A program made the translations under genes and the position numbers. The notes under the pieces were generated by a model. The model was not told where the DNA came from. It worked only from the letters and a program-made list of their open reading frames with translations, and ran no database searches. A stretch of DNA of 33,202 nucleotides. It comes from Micrococcales bacterium. Its GTDB lineage: Bacteria; Actinomycetota; Actinomycetes; Actinomycetales; Cellulomonadaceae. The stretch's first letter is position 1. The number at the start of each line of letters is the position of its first letter. The stretch spans positions 1 through 33,202 of the forward strand of contig JACXUT010000013.1 of assembly GCA_014763765.1 (NCBI GenBank), read 5' to 3'. Of this stretch, positions 8,318 through 16,184 are shown one piece after another.

Positions 8318-8479
8318 GTGTACCAGATCACCGGACAGGGGGCGGGCGTGCTCGCCACGACAGGGCTCGCGCTCGCGAGCGGCTGGGTCGCCGCGTGGAC
8401 GCTGGCCGTCGCGGGCGTGGCCGTGTGGTCGGTCGCGCGCGTGCTGCGGCGGCGCGTGGCCGCCCGCGCGGGTCGCTGA
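8318..8479 (+). CDS. Small 53-aa membrane protein downstream of the glycosyltransferase
   Basis: A short frame of 53 codons plus stop. It starts with GTG behind a strong GAGGAGGGG ribosome site (8303-8311), which supports real translation. The product starts VYQITGQGAGVLATTG, continues with one or two hydrophobic stretches (about 10-42, rich in Ala, Val and Trp) and ends in a basic tail (RVLRRRVAARAGR). A hydrophobic span followed by Arg residues resembles a cell-wall sorting tail, and LATTG at 12-16 is reminiscent of LPXTG, but there is no exported domain in front of it. It may be a membrane subunit or stabiliser of the GT2 enzyme. No family is recognised with confidence; its existence as a gene is more certain than its role. 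Confidence 0.65.
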   Translation: MYQITGQGAGVLATTGLALASGWVAAWTLAVAGVAVWSVARVLRRRVAARAGR

Positions 8480-8488
8480 CCCGCACCG

Positions 8489-8536
8489 CGACGGGGTGTC
8501 GGTGGGATACCGACACCCCGTCGGTATGATCCCGAC
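8489..8536 (+). promoter_or_regulatory. Four-half-site operator and promoter of the ABC exporter operon
   Basis: Positions 8489-8503 and 8509-8523 are perfect 15-bp inverted arms, and 8507-8514/8520-8527 form a second perfect palindrome sharing the middle half-site. The hexamer GTCGGT/ACCGAC therefore recurs in alternating orientation at 8498, 8509, 8520 and (one mismatch) 8531, exactly 11 bp apart. The -10 hexamer TATGAT at 8525-8530 is embedded in the array. This is the layout expected for TetR-family repression, and a TetR gene closes this cluster at 10467-11117. Confidence 0.75.
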
Positions 8537-8582
8537 ATGACGTCGGAAAACCGGCGTCCGACCCGAACGGAAGAGGCCACCC

Positions 8583-9713
8583 GTGTTCCTCGCCCTGCGC
8601 GAGCTCGCCTTCGCGCGCACCCGCTTCGGACTCGTGGGAGCGGTGGTCGCCCTGATCGCCGTCCTCATGGTCCTGCTGTCCGGGCTGTCGTCCGGACTCG
8701 TCACCGACGGTGTCTCCGGCCTCCAGCGCAGTCCGATCGACGCGCTGGCCTTCGCCGAGGGCACCAGGACCGACTCCGCCTTCACGCGCTCCGAGGTCAC
8801 CACCGAGCAGCGCGACGCCTGGGCGGCCCGGGACGACGTTGCCGTCGCCGAGCTGCTCGGCACCGCGATCGTCAACGCCAAGAACGACGACGGCACGCCC
8901 GTCGACCTCACGCTGTTCGGCGTCCGGCCGGGCGGGTTCGTCGCGCCCGAGGCGGCGCAGGGACGCGAGGTCGCCGGGGACGGCGAGGTCGTCCTCAGCG
9001 CCACCGCGCGCGACGAGGGCGTCGAGATCGGCGACGTCATCACGCTCGACCGCCTCGGCACGCCGCTCGAGGTGGTCGGCTTCACGGCCGACCAGCGCAC
9101 GTTCGGCCACGTCGACATCGGCTACATCGCGCTGACCACCTGGCAGGAGGTGCACGCCGGCGTGTCCCCGGGGGACCCCGTGCCCGCCGACGCCTACGAC
9201 GTCGCGAGCGTCGTCGCCCTGCGGGGCGTCGGCGGCGACGGCATCGACCTGGCCGCCGGTGACGCCGCCGCCGGGACGTCCGCCCGCACGATCACCGAGG
9301 CGTACGACTCCTCGCCCGGCTACACCGCCGAGCTCATGACCATGCAGCTCATCCAGGCGTTCCTGTACGCGATCTCCGCACTGGTCGTCGGGGCGTTCTT
9401 CACGCTCTGGACCGTGCAGCGCACCCGCGAGCTCGCCGTCATGCGGGCCATCGGCGCCTCCACGCGCTACCTGCTGACCGACGGCCTGCTGCAGGCCGCG
9501 ATCCTCCTGGTGACCGCCACCGCCGCGGGCGTCGCGCTCGGACTGGGGGCCGGTGCGCTGCTCGACGGGACGGGCATGCCGTTCGCGCTCGAGGCCGCGC
9601 CCGTGCTCGGCGGCGCGGCGCTGATCGTCGGGCTCGGCCTCGTCGGTGCCGCCGTCGCGACCACCCGCATCGCCTCCGTCGACCCCGTCACCGCCCTGGG
9701 AGAGAACCGATGA
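8583..9713 (+). CDS. ABC transporter permease, FtsX/HrtB-like
   Basis: A 376-aa permease with the FtsX/MacB half-permease layout. One transmembrane helix lies at about 15-37, followed by a large extracellular domain (about 40-250) and three helices at about 258-278, 303-326 and 342-362. The N-terminus MFLALRELAFARTRFGLVG, followed by LMVLLSGLSSGL, recalls HrtB-type permeases that protect Gram-positive bacteria from heme or other membrane-active compounds; this assignment is from memory of the family. Two copies should pair with two copies of the ATPase encoded next, whose ATG overlaps this stop as ATGA. The start is the GTG at 8583 behind GAAGAGG. Transcription is probably driven from 8525 and repressed through the half-site array. 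Confidence 0.88.
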   Translation: MFLALRELAFARTRFGLVGAVVALIAVLMVLLSGLSSGLVTDGVSGLQRSPIDALAFAEGTRTDSAFTRSEVTTEQRDAWAARDDVAVAELLGTAIVNAKNDDGTPVDLTLFGVRPGGFVAPEAAQGREVAGDGEVVLSATARDEGVEIGDVITLDRLGTPLEVVGFTADQRTFGHVDIGYIALTTWQEVHAGVSPGDPVPADAYDVASVVALRGVGGDGIDLAAGDAAAGTSARTITEAYDSSPGYTAELMTMQLIQAFLYAISALVVGAFFTLWTVQRTRELAVMRAIGASTRYLLTDGLLQAAILLVTATAAGVALGLGAGALLDGTGMPFALEAAPVLGGAALIVGLGLVGAAVATTRIASVDPVTALGENR

Positions 9714-10456
9714 CCGCCACCACCGCCGGACCGTCCGGCACGCAGGGCACGCCGCGCACGCCCCGCCGGCGCGACGCCGAGCCGCGCATCCCGTCCGAGC
9801 TCGCGCTCACCGACGTCGTCCTGACGTTCGGCGACGGCGACCAGCTCGTCACCGCCCTGGACCACGTGGACCTCGTGGTCCAGCCGGGCGAGATCGTCGC
9901 GGTCGTCGGCCCCTCCGGCGCCGGCAAGTCCAGCCTGCTGGCCGTCGCCGGCGGGCTCACCCGCCCGACGGCGGGCTCCGTCGTGGTCGACGGCACCGAG
10001 CTCACGGACGTCTCCACCCGGGGCCTCGCCCGGTTCCGGCGCGACCACGTCGGGTTCGTGTTCCAGTCCGGCAACCTCGTGCCCGCGCTCACCGCGGTCG
10101 ACCAGATCCGCCTGGTGGAGAAGATCACCGGCCGCCCCCCGGCCCGCCCGCCGCTCGAGCTGCTCGACGCGGTCGGCATGGCCGAGCACGCCCACCGGCG
10201 CCCCGGGCGCCTCTCCGGTGGCGAGCGCCAGCGCGTCGGCATCGCCCGGGCGCTCGCGGCGACCCCGTCGGTGCTGCTCGTCGACGAGCCGACCGCCGCG
10301 CTCGACCGCCGGCGCAGCCACGAGATCGTCGAGCTGCTCGCCCGGCGCACGCACGAGTTCTGCGTCGCGACCGTCATGGTCACCCACGACCACGACGTGC
10401 TGGAGCACGCGGACCGCGTGGTGGAGATGGTCGACGGGCGGCTCCGGCCGGCGTGA
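9710..10456 (+). CDS. ABC transporter ATP-binding protein (MacB/HrtA-like)
   Basis: A 248-aa ATPase with every canonical motif intact: Walker A GPSGAGKSS (67-75), Q-loop Q119 in FVFQSGNLVPALT, signature LSGGERQRVGIARA (168-181), Walker B VLLVDEPTAALD (188-199) and H-loop H226 in VMVTHDHDV. The sequence is typical of the LolD/MacB/HrtA branch that powers FtsX-like permeases. The N-terminal 25 residues are a Thr/Pro/Arg-rich extension before the first strand. Translation is coupled to the permease through a 4-nt overlap. The gene converges on the TetR gene, with only 10 bp between the two stops and no clear terminator. Confidence 0.95.
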   Translation: MTATTAGPSGTQGTPRTPRRRDAEPRIPSELALTDVVLTFGDGDQLVTALDHVDLVVQPGEIVAVVGPSGAGKSSLLAVAGGLTRPTAGSVVVDGTELTDVSTRGLARFRRDHVGFVFQSGNLVPALTAVDQIRLVEKITGRPPARPPLELLDAVGMAEHAHRRPGRLSGGERQRVGIARALAATPSVLLVDEPTAALDRRRSHEIVELLARRTHEFCVATVMVTHDHDVLEHADRVVEMVDGRLRPA

Positions 10457-10466
10457 CCCGGGGCGG

Positions 10467-11117
10467 CTAGGACCGGTCGGGGGCGGTGCCGTCCGCGGGG
10501 GCGGCGTCCTCGGCGGTGCCGGTGCGCCCGCGCGTGCCGGCGCCGCCGAGGTACGGCTCCAGCAGCGCCGCCGTCGCCTCGTACGCCCGCTCCAGGTCAC
10601 CGGTCTGCTCGACCCGCCGCGACGCCGCGTGCACCAGGGCGTTCACCAGCTCGGCCGTCGTCTCCGGGTCCGGGACGCCCAGGGCCCGCAGCGCGTCCAG
10701 CACCGGCAGCAGCAGCTGCTCGTGGAACGCCCGCGACTCCCGCGCCAGGTCCTCCGCCGGTGCCACCACGGCGAGCGTCCGCGCCAGCGCGTGCTCGCCG
10801 TCCGCCACCAGCTGCAGGTTCCCGCGCACGAACGCCAGCACCCGCTCCGCCGGGTCCGGCGCCGCGCCCATCACCGCGTCGAGCCGCTGCTGCCACCGCG
10901 GGAACGAGTCGCTCACCACCGCGCGCAGCAGGTCGTCCCGCGACCGGAAGTACTCGTACACGCTCGACCGCGACAGCCCCGCGCGCTCCCCGACCTCCGC
11001 CAGCGACGGCAGCCGGTCGGGCTCCGCGGTCAGCGCGTCGCGGGCCGCGTCCAGCAGCGCCCGGCGCCGCGCGGCCCGGTGCTCCGCGACGGTGGGGGCG
11101 TCGATCCGCGGCACCAC
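10467..11117 (-). CDS. TetR-family transcriptional regulator
   Basis: A 216-aa TetR-type repressor. The N-terminal helix-turn-helix spans about 14-60, with LPSLAEVGERAGLSRSSVYEYF followed by RSRDDLL; the remainder is a helical ligand-binding/dimerization domain. It converges with the ABC exporter operon, and that operon's promoter carries ordered palindromic half-sites, so repression of the exporter is the natural inference. The start is one of two consecutive GTG codons (11117 or 11114); an AGGAGG 4-7 nt upstream fits the second slightly better. A 12-bp palindrome CCGACCGGTCGG at 11130-11141 lies over its own promoter/ribosome-site region and may serve autoregulation, although its half-site spacing differs from the exporter operator. 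Confidence 0.9.
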   Translation of the reverse strand: MVPRIDAPTVAEHRAARRRALLDAARDALTAEPDRLPSLAEVGERAGLSRSSVYEYFRSRDDLLRAVVSDSFPRWQQRLDAVMGAAPDPAERVLAFVRGNLQLVADGEHALARTLAVVAPAEDLARESRAFHEQLLLPVLDALRALGVPDPETTAELVNALVHAASRRVEQTGDLERAYEATAALLEPYLGGAGTRGRTGTAEDAAPADGTAPDRS

Positions 11118-11208
11118 AACCCCTCCTGTCCGACCGGTCGGCGGGCCCGGGCGGGCCCGGCGGCCACTCTAGGCCGAGCCGCTCGCGGCGGGAGGACACC
11201 GGGGCGCC

Positions 11209-11232
11209 GACCGGCCCGGTCCGGGACCGGTC
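11209..11232 (-). terminator. Possible hairpin terminator at the end of the sigma-linked membrane protein gene
   Basis: GACCGG (11209-11214) pairs with CCGGTC (11227-11232), and an inner palindrome CCGGTCC-G-GGACCGG covers 11216-11230. The structure overlaps the stop codon and has no T-run, so termination is uncertain. Confidence 0.3.
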
Positions 11233-12613
11233 AGTCCACGACGACCGTCGCCCTCGCGCTCACCACGTCCGACCACTGCGTGCCGTCACCGTCGGGCAGG
11301 ACGATCGAGGCGACCAGCGCCTCGTACCGACCGGGCGGGACGGGACTGCCGTCGCACAGCGTGAGCCCGGCCGAGGGCGGATCGAGCTCCGCCGCGGTCC
11401 CGGTGGCCAGCAGCGGACGCCATGTGGGTTCGTACGGGTACGGGGACGAGCCCACCACCTGGCCGTCGGAGAGCAGCAGCACCCACAGCGGGGTCGCGTA
11501 GAAGCCGAGCCGACCCTCGCCGGTGTAGCGGATCCGCGCGGACGTCGACGCGAGCTCGTCCGCTCCGACCGTGGTGCCCGCGGCCGACCACTCGAGCCCC
11601 AGCGGCGACGGAGGGTCGGCCGACGGCGTGACATCCGTGCGGCAAGCGACCGTGACCCCCGGCGCGGGGAGCGTCGCGGTGCCGCCGGCGCCGGGCACGG
11701 GTTCCATGCGGTCGGCGGCACCTGTGATCGTCAGGGGGACCGCGGCGCCCACGGCCGTCCCCGGCGTCCCGCCGCGCGCGAACGCCTCCTCGCCCGAGAC
11801 CAGCTCCCCACCCGGCCCGACCAGGCCCTCGCCGGACGTCCCGAGGTCGACGACGTCGGCCCAGGCGAGCACCTCGTACGAGCCGGCAGGCAGCGGGGCG
11901 CCCGTCGAGGTGCCGGACTGCCCCTCCGGCCCGCACACCGACAGCGGCATCCAGTCGGCGGCCCAGCGGTACTCGCCGAGGTAGTCGTTGCGCAGCTCCC
12001 ACGAGTCGTCGCCGCCCAGGGTCCCGGTCGCGACCACGACCCCGTCCCGCAGGACTGCGAGCTCGGGGCCGGAGGACGGCACGAGCGTGTACCGGGTCGA
12101 CGACCCCTCCAGGCGGTGCGCGACCGACCCGCGGACCTCGGCGTTGCCCCCGGCGGGCACCGACTGGCTGCCCAGCTCGAACCGCACCTCGAACGTGTCG
12201 GTCACGGGGTGCTGCGGCGTCGCGGACGCGAGCGACCCGCACGACCCGAACGGCAGGGCGGGATCCCCGGCCGGGAGGACCACGCGCGGCGTCGCCGGCT
12301 CCGCGTCCGCCGTGGGCGTGCCGGACGGGCTCGGCGCGGTTGTGGTGGACGGGCTCGGTGCGGGCGTGGTGGGCGTCGGTCCCGCGGGCTGCGGGGTCGG
12401 CTCCGGCGCCAGGGCGAACCCGCCGGCCACCAGGGCCGCGACGACCGCGAGCCCGCCGGTGGTCGCCGCAGCGCCCCGGACCCGCCGCCGCCGTCGCACG
12501 CGCCGGACGGTCGGGGCCAGCACGAGGCGGTCGTCGTCGGCGGCACGGGCGCGGTGCGCCGCCGCGGCGCCGGCGGCCAGGTCGTGCAGGGCGGCGTCGA
12601 GGTCGTGGTTCAT
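11231..12613 (-). CDS. Membrane-anchored protein with duplicated ectodomain, coupled to an ECF sigma factor
   Basis: A 460-aa protein. A short cytoplasmic N-terminus with an Arg-rich stretch (about 37-49) leads to one transmembrane helix (about 52-73), then a Pro/Thr/Ser-rich stalk (about 75-115) and a large extracellular part. That part seems to contain two related modules, each with a Cys and ending alike: APLPAGSYEVLAWADVVDL in the first and SPVPPGRYEALVASIVLPD in the second. No enzymatic motif is seen. Its ATG overlaps the sigma factor stop as ATGA, so both are made together; by analogy with other sigma operons it may be a membrane-bound regulator or sensor partner. It lacks a recognisable zinc-binding anti-sigma motif in the 50-residue cytoplasmic part. 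GGGAG supports the start. Confidence 0.75.
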   Translation of the reverse strand: MNHDLDAALHDLAAGAAAAHRARAADDDRLVLAPTVRRVRRRRRVRGAAATTGGLAVVAALVAGGFALAPEPTPQPAGPTPTTPAPSPSTTTAPSPSGTPTADAEPATPRVVLPAGDPALPFGSCGSLASATPQHPVTDTFEVRFELGSQSVPAGGNAEVRGSVAHRLEGSSTRYTLVPSSGPELAVLRDGVVVATGTLGGDDSWELRNDYLGEYRWAADWMPLSVCGPEGQSGTSTGAPLPAGSYEVLAWADVVDLGTSGEGLVGPGGELVSGEEAFARGGTPGTAVGAAVPLTITGAADRMEPVPGAGGTATLPAPGVTVACRTDVTPSADPPSPLGLEWSAAGTTVGADELASTSARIRYTGEGRLGFYATPLWVLLLSDGQVVGSSPYPYEPTWRPLLATGTAAELDPPSAGLTLCDGSPVPPGRYEALVASIVLPDGDGTQWSDVVSARATVVVD

Positions 12614-13146
12614 CGCGCGCTCCCGTTCGTGGTCGTCGGCAGGTCCTCGGAGGCCAGACCCGGCTGCGGTCCGAGCAGCGGGGCGAGCGTCCGGTTGGCG
12701 TCGTGCAGGTAGCGCTTCACCGCGCCGTCGCTCACGTCGAGCCGGGCGGCGATCTCCGCCACGGTCAGGTCCTCGTAGAACCGGAGCACGACGCATGCCC
12801 GCTGCCGCGGGCTCAGGTGTGTGAGCGCCGTCGCGACCAGGTCGCGGTCGTCCGTGCGCGTCGGCCCGTCCGCGGACCGCTCCGGCGTGGCGACCAGGTG
12901 CGACACGTCGCGCCACCGCCTCGCCCGGCGCCGCCCGTCGACGAACGCGTGCAGGATGCACCGCCGGACGTACGCCTCGAGCCACGTCACGTCGCCGTCG
13001 CGCCTCCGCCGGGTCCACGTCCGGACGAGCCCCTCCTGCACGAGGTCCTCCGCCGCGGCGAGGTCCCCTGTGAGCAGGTAGGCGTAGCCCACCAGCGCAT
13101 CCCCCCGCTCGCGCACGAAGCGCTCGAGCTCCCGCTCCCAGGCCAC
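12610..13146 (-). CDS. ECF RNA polymerase sigma factor, SigE-like actinobacterial family
   Basis: A 178-aa ECF sigma factor. Region 2 (about 12-80) contains LVGYAYLLTGDLAAAEDLVQ, the pattern common to the actinobacterial SigE-type group, and region 4 (about 110-160) contains LSPRQRACVVLRFYEDLTVA followed by EIAARLDVSDGAVKRYL. The GTG at 13146 is preceded by GGAGGGGG at good spacing. These factors direct RNA polymerase to a small regulon, often including their own operon. The only partner here is the overlapping membrane protein gene downstream. The next gene upstream is divergent, across a 220-bp gap (13147-13366). Confidence 0.92.
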   Translation of the reverse strand: MAWERELERFVRERGDALVGYAYLLTGDLAAAEDLVQEGLVRTWTRRRRDGDVTWLEAYVRRCILHAFVDGRRRARRWRDVSHLVATPERSADGPTRTDDRDLVATALTHLSPRQRACVVLRFYEDLTVAEIAARLDVSDGAVKRYLHDANRTLAPLLGPQPGLASEDLPTTTNGSAR

Positions 13147-13366
13147 GCCGCCCCCTCCGCTGTCCGGTCCCCACCACCTTGTCGCCCGCTCAGACGCCCG
13201 GGGGAGGTGCGACGTTGGGGGTGTCACCCGATCGGAGCAACCCGGATCGAGCGCCCGCCTCCGGTCGGCCCTGCGCGGGACCGGTGGCGCCCCGCGGCCC
13301 GCCCACGAGGGCGTCGACCCGGTCCCGCCCGCGGGGACGCCCGATGCCCCGGACGACCCGTCCGCC

Positions 13367-14035
13367 GTGCTCCGCGCGGACGGCCTCGGAATGCGCACGC
13401 ACGTCGGGTGGGTGTTCCGGCACGTCGACCTGCGGGCGGACGCCGGCGAGGTGGTCGAGGTCCGCGGGAGCGGCGGGACCGGGCGGTCGATGCTGCTCCT
13501 CACGCTCGCGGGCCGCGCGCGCCCGTCGGTCGGCACGCTGCGGGTGCTCGGGCACGACCTGCCGCGGGGCTCGCGCGCGGTGCGGCGCCGGTCGGCGGTC
13601 GCGCGGCTGGACCGCGTCATCGGGCCGGAGGAGCACCACACCGTGCGGATGACGTTCCGGGAGCGGGCGCGGTGGGAGCGGGTGCACCCGCCGGGGTCGG
13701 ACGGCCTGGGCTACCGGGTGGACGAGGTCCGCGAGCTGACGGGCCTCGTCGCCGACCCGGACGTCCACGTCGAGGGGCTGCCCGCCGTGCAGCGCACCCT
13801 GCTGGCGGTGGCGCTCGCGGCGCTGCCCCGGCCCGAGCTGCTGGTCCTGGACGACCTCGACGACGGCCTGCCGCCGGACGAGCAGGCGCTGGTCTGGGAG
13901 GCGCTCACGCGGGTGGCGGACGCCGACGGGTGCGTCGTCCTCGCGAGCACGGCCGGCGACCCGCGGACGCCGGCGCCGGACGATCCGCCGCGCACCGTCC
14001 TGGAGCTGCACCCGACGCACGTGGAGGAGTCGTGA
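13367..14035 (+). CDS. Degenerate ABC-type ATP-binding protein
   Basis: A 222-aa protein with an ABC ATPase fold by pattern, but the key motifs are eroded. The Walker A reads GSGGTGRSMLL, with Arg replacing the invariant Lys. The signature LSGGQ is replaced by LPAVQR. The Walker B reads LLVLDDLDDG, with no Glu after the Asp, and the H-loop position is in ASTAG, with no His. Canonical ATP hydrolysis looks unlikely; it may only bind nucleotide or act structurally. Its stop overlaps the GTG of the YhgE/Pip gene (GTGA), and a functional pair is likely. The GTG at 13367 is the first in-frame start found; the frame stays open upstream to about 13200, so a non-standard earlier start cannot be excluded. 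Confidence 0.75.
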   Translation: MLRADGLGMRTHVGWVFRHVDLRADAGEVVEVRGSGGTGRSMLLLTLAGRARPSVGTLRVLGHDLPRGSRAVRRRSAVARLDRVIGPEEHHTVRMTFRERARWERVHPPGSDGLGYRVDEVRELTGLVADPDVHVEGLPAVQRTLLAVALAALPRPELLVLDDLDDGLPPDEQALVWEALTRVADADGCVVLASTAGDPRTPAPDDPPRTVLELHPTHVEES

Positions 14036-15969
14036 CCATCCCGCTCGCGTGGTCGGAGCTGCGCCGCTACCGGATGCCGGTGCAGCGGGTGGCGCTGCTG
14101 TTCCTCGTCCTGCTGCCGTCGCTGTACGGCGGGCTGTACCTGTGGTCGAACTGGGACCCGTACGGGCACCTCGGCGACATCGAGGTGGCCGTCGTCGACG
14201 AGGACGAGCCCGTGGAGGTCGCCGGGCAGCGCGTCGACGCCGGGGCGCAGGTGGTGCGCGAGCTCCAGGCGGACCCCGTCGTCGCGTGGACGCCCACCGA
14301 CGCCCGGGACGCCCGCGAGGGACTCGCCGACGGCACCTACCTCATGTCCATCACGATCCCGCGCGACTTCTCCGCGAACCTGGCCGCCGTCCAGTCCGGC
14401 GAGCCGGAGGTCGCGGAGGTCGTGCTGCGCCGCGACGGGGCGAACGGGTTCATCGTCGGCGTCGCCGCCCAGGGACTCGCCCTCGAGCTCAAGGAGCGGA
14501 TCAACGCCGCGGCGACCTCCGCGTACTTCACGGTCGCGTTCCGCCAGCTCGCGGAGCTGCGCAGCGGGCTGCAGGACGCCGCCGACGGCGCGACCGAGCT
14601 GCGGGACGGCCTCACGACCGCGCACGACGGCGCCGCGACCCTCGCGTCCGGGCTCGCCGGGGCGGTGCAGGCGTCCGGCGAGCTCCGTGACGGCGCGGGC
14701 CAGGTCGCGGACGGCGACGAGCGGATCGCGGCGGTCGTCGACCCCCTGGTCGACCGCGTCGTGCCCGCGCTGCCCGGCGTCGCGCAGGCCGCCGACCAGG
14801 TCGCGGGCGGCGCGGCTGGGCTCGCCGGCCTGGTCGCGCAGGACGCCGAGGGGCTGCCCACCCGCACGGGGCAGCTCGTCGCCCTGCTCGACGGCTGGGC
14901 GCAGACCCACCCGGATCAGGCCGCCGACCCGGGCTTCCAGCAGATCCAGGAGGCCGCCCGCGCCGCCGACGCCCGCTCCGGCGAGGTCGTCGCCGCGGCG
15001 CAGGCCGTGAACGCGGCAGCCGCCGACGTCGCCGCCCGCGCGGACGCCGTCACCGCCGAGGTCCCCGCGATCCAGCAGCGCATCCGCGCGGCGCAGTCCG
15101 ACATCGACCGGCTCGCCACCGGCTCCCGCCAGGTCGCCGACGGCCTGGGCGAGCTGACCACCGGCCTCCAGACCGCCGCCGACGGCGCGGGCCGGCTCGC
15201 CGACGGCACGCAGCAGCTCCAGCAGGGCGCGGCCACGCTCACCGACGGGCTGACGTCCGCCGTGCAGCGTGTCCCCACCCTCGGCGCGTCCGACCCCGAG
15301 GGCACCGCCGACCAGCTCGCCGATCCCACGCAGGTGCGCGTCGAGTCGCGCAACGAGGCCCAGTACTACGGGCAGGGCCTCGCGCCGTTCTTCTTCGGCA
15401 TCGCGCTGTGCGTGTTCGGCGTCGCCGTCTTCACCGTGCTGCGGCCCGTCAACCCCCGCGGGCTGGCGTCCGCCGCCGGCTCCCTGCGGGTCGCGCTCGC
15501 CGGGTTCCTCCCCGTCGCGCTGATCGGCGTCACCGGTGGCCTCGTGCTGCTCGCGATCGTCCAGCTCGGCCTCGGCCTCGACCCCCACAGCTGGCCGCGC
15601 ACCCTCGGCCTCGTCGTCGTCGGGTCCCTCACGTTCACCGCCATCGCCCACGCGCTGCGCACCGCGTTCGGCGTCGTCGGGTCCGCGGTCGCCCTCGTCC
15701 TGCTCATGGTGCAGCTCACCAGCGCCGCCGGCATCTACCCGCCGCAGACCCTCCCGCTGCCCTTCCGCGTCGTCCACCCGCTGCTGCCCATGTCCCACGT
15801 GGTCGACGGTCTGCGCATCGCGCTCACCGGCGGGCCGCCCGAGCGGTACGTGGCTGACCTGCTGCTCGTGGGCGCGATCGGTGTCGGGGCGCTCGCGGCG
15901 GGGGTCGGGGCGACGGCGTGGCGGCGGCGGTGGCGGATCACGCAGGTGAAGCCGGTGCTGGGGGAGTAG
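14032..15969 (+). CDS. YhgE/Pip-family membrane protein
   Basis: A 645-aa membrane protein of the YhgE/Pip group. One transmembrane helix lies near the N-terminus (about 20-40), followed by a conserved first block (LFLVLLPSLYGGLYLWSNWD), and GTYLMSITIPRDFSANLAA. A long extracellular helical region (about 150-460) is made of imperfect repeats such as DGATELRDGL, ADGLGELTTGL and ADGAGRLADGTQQL, which predict coiled coil. About five transmembrane helices close the protein (about 465-630). Relatives include the Pip phage-infection protein of Lactococcus and EsaA of type VII secretion; many resemble ABC-2 permeases. Coupling to the degenerate ATPase suggests an ABC-2-like exporter or envelope complex. 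The substrate is unknown. Confidence 0.88.
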   Translation: MTIPLAWSELRRYRMPVQRVALLFLVLLPSLYGGLYLWSNWDPYGHLGDIEVAVVDEDEPVEVAGQRVDAGAQVVRELQADPVVAWTPTDARDAREGLADGTYLMSITIPRDFSANLAAVQSGEPEVAEVVLRRDGANGFIVGVAAQGLALELKERINAAATSAYFTVAFRQLAELRSGLQDAADGATELRDGLTTAHDGAATLASGLAGAVQASGELRDGAGQVADGDERIAAVVDPLVDRVVPALPGVAQAADQVAGGAAGLAGLVAQDAEGLPTRTGQLVALLDGWAQTHPDQAADPGFQQIQEAARAADARSGEVVAAAQAVNAAAADVAARADAVTAEVPAIQQRIRAAQSDIDRLATGSRQVADGLGELTTGLQTAADGAGRLADGTQQLQQGAATLTDGLTSAVQRVPTLGASDPEGTADQLADPTQVRVESRNEAQYYGQGLAPFFFGIALCVFGVAVFTVLRPVNPRGLASAAGSLRVALAGFLPVALIGVTGGLVLLAIVQLGLGLDPHSWPRTLGLVVVGSLTFTAIAHALRTAFGVVGSAVALVLLMVQLTSAAGIYPPQTLPLPFRVVHPLLPMSHVVDGLRIALTGGPPERYVADLLLVGAIGVGALAAGVGATAWRRRWRITQVKPVLGE

Positions 15970-16184
15970 GGCGGGGGCGGATCTTGCGCGGCTGGCGCTG
16001 TGCATCGCGTCGCGCTCTCGAACGCGGTCCAGTTCGCCGGTCGCACGCTGACCCGCTCACCACCGGTACCCTGGCGGGGCGTCGGTGCGGGCCTTCCGGC
16101 TCACGCCGACGACGCACGGGCCGCACGACGGGGCCGGACCTGCACGACACCGTTCGAGCCGGTTCCGCAGTCGCGTCGGCCCGG
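15970..16184. other. Gap upstream of tRNA-Arg with possible tRNA promoter
   Basis: No coding region is supported. A TACCCT hexamer at 16067-16072 could be a -10 for the tRNA, but it would leave a leader of about 100 nt and its -35 is unclear. Confidence 0.3.

Noticed and set aside
7075-8529. ATG at 7075 with a GGAGG upstream, opening a long frame over the glycosyltransferase
   Set aside because: The frame is out of phase with the GT2 motifs and gives Arg/Pro/His-rich sequence; the GGAGG at 7126 with the ATG at 7136 serves the real gene.
4568-9118. 1516-codon minus-strand frame
   Set aside because: It lies antisense to the LuxR, glycosyltransferase and permease genes, all of which have clear domain motifs; its translation is low-complexity with no motif.
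11130-11141. CCGACCGGTCGG palindrome as a copy of the exporter operator
   Set aside because: It shares 5-mers with the half-sites, but the spacing is 2 bp rather than 5 bp, so it cannot be called the same operator; kept only as a possible autoregulatory site.
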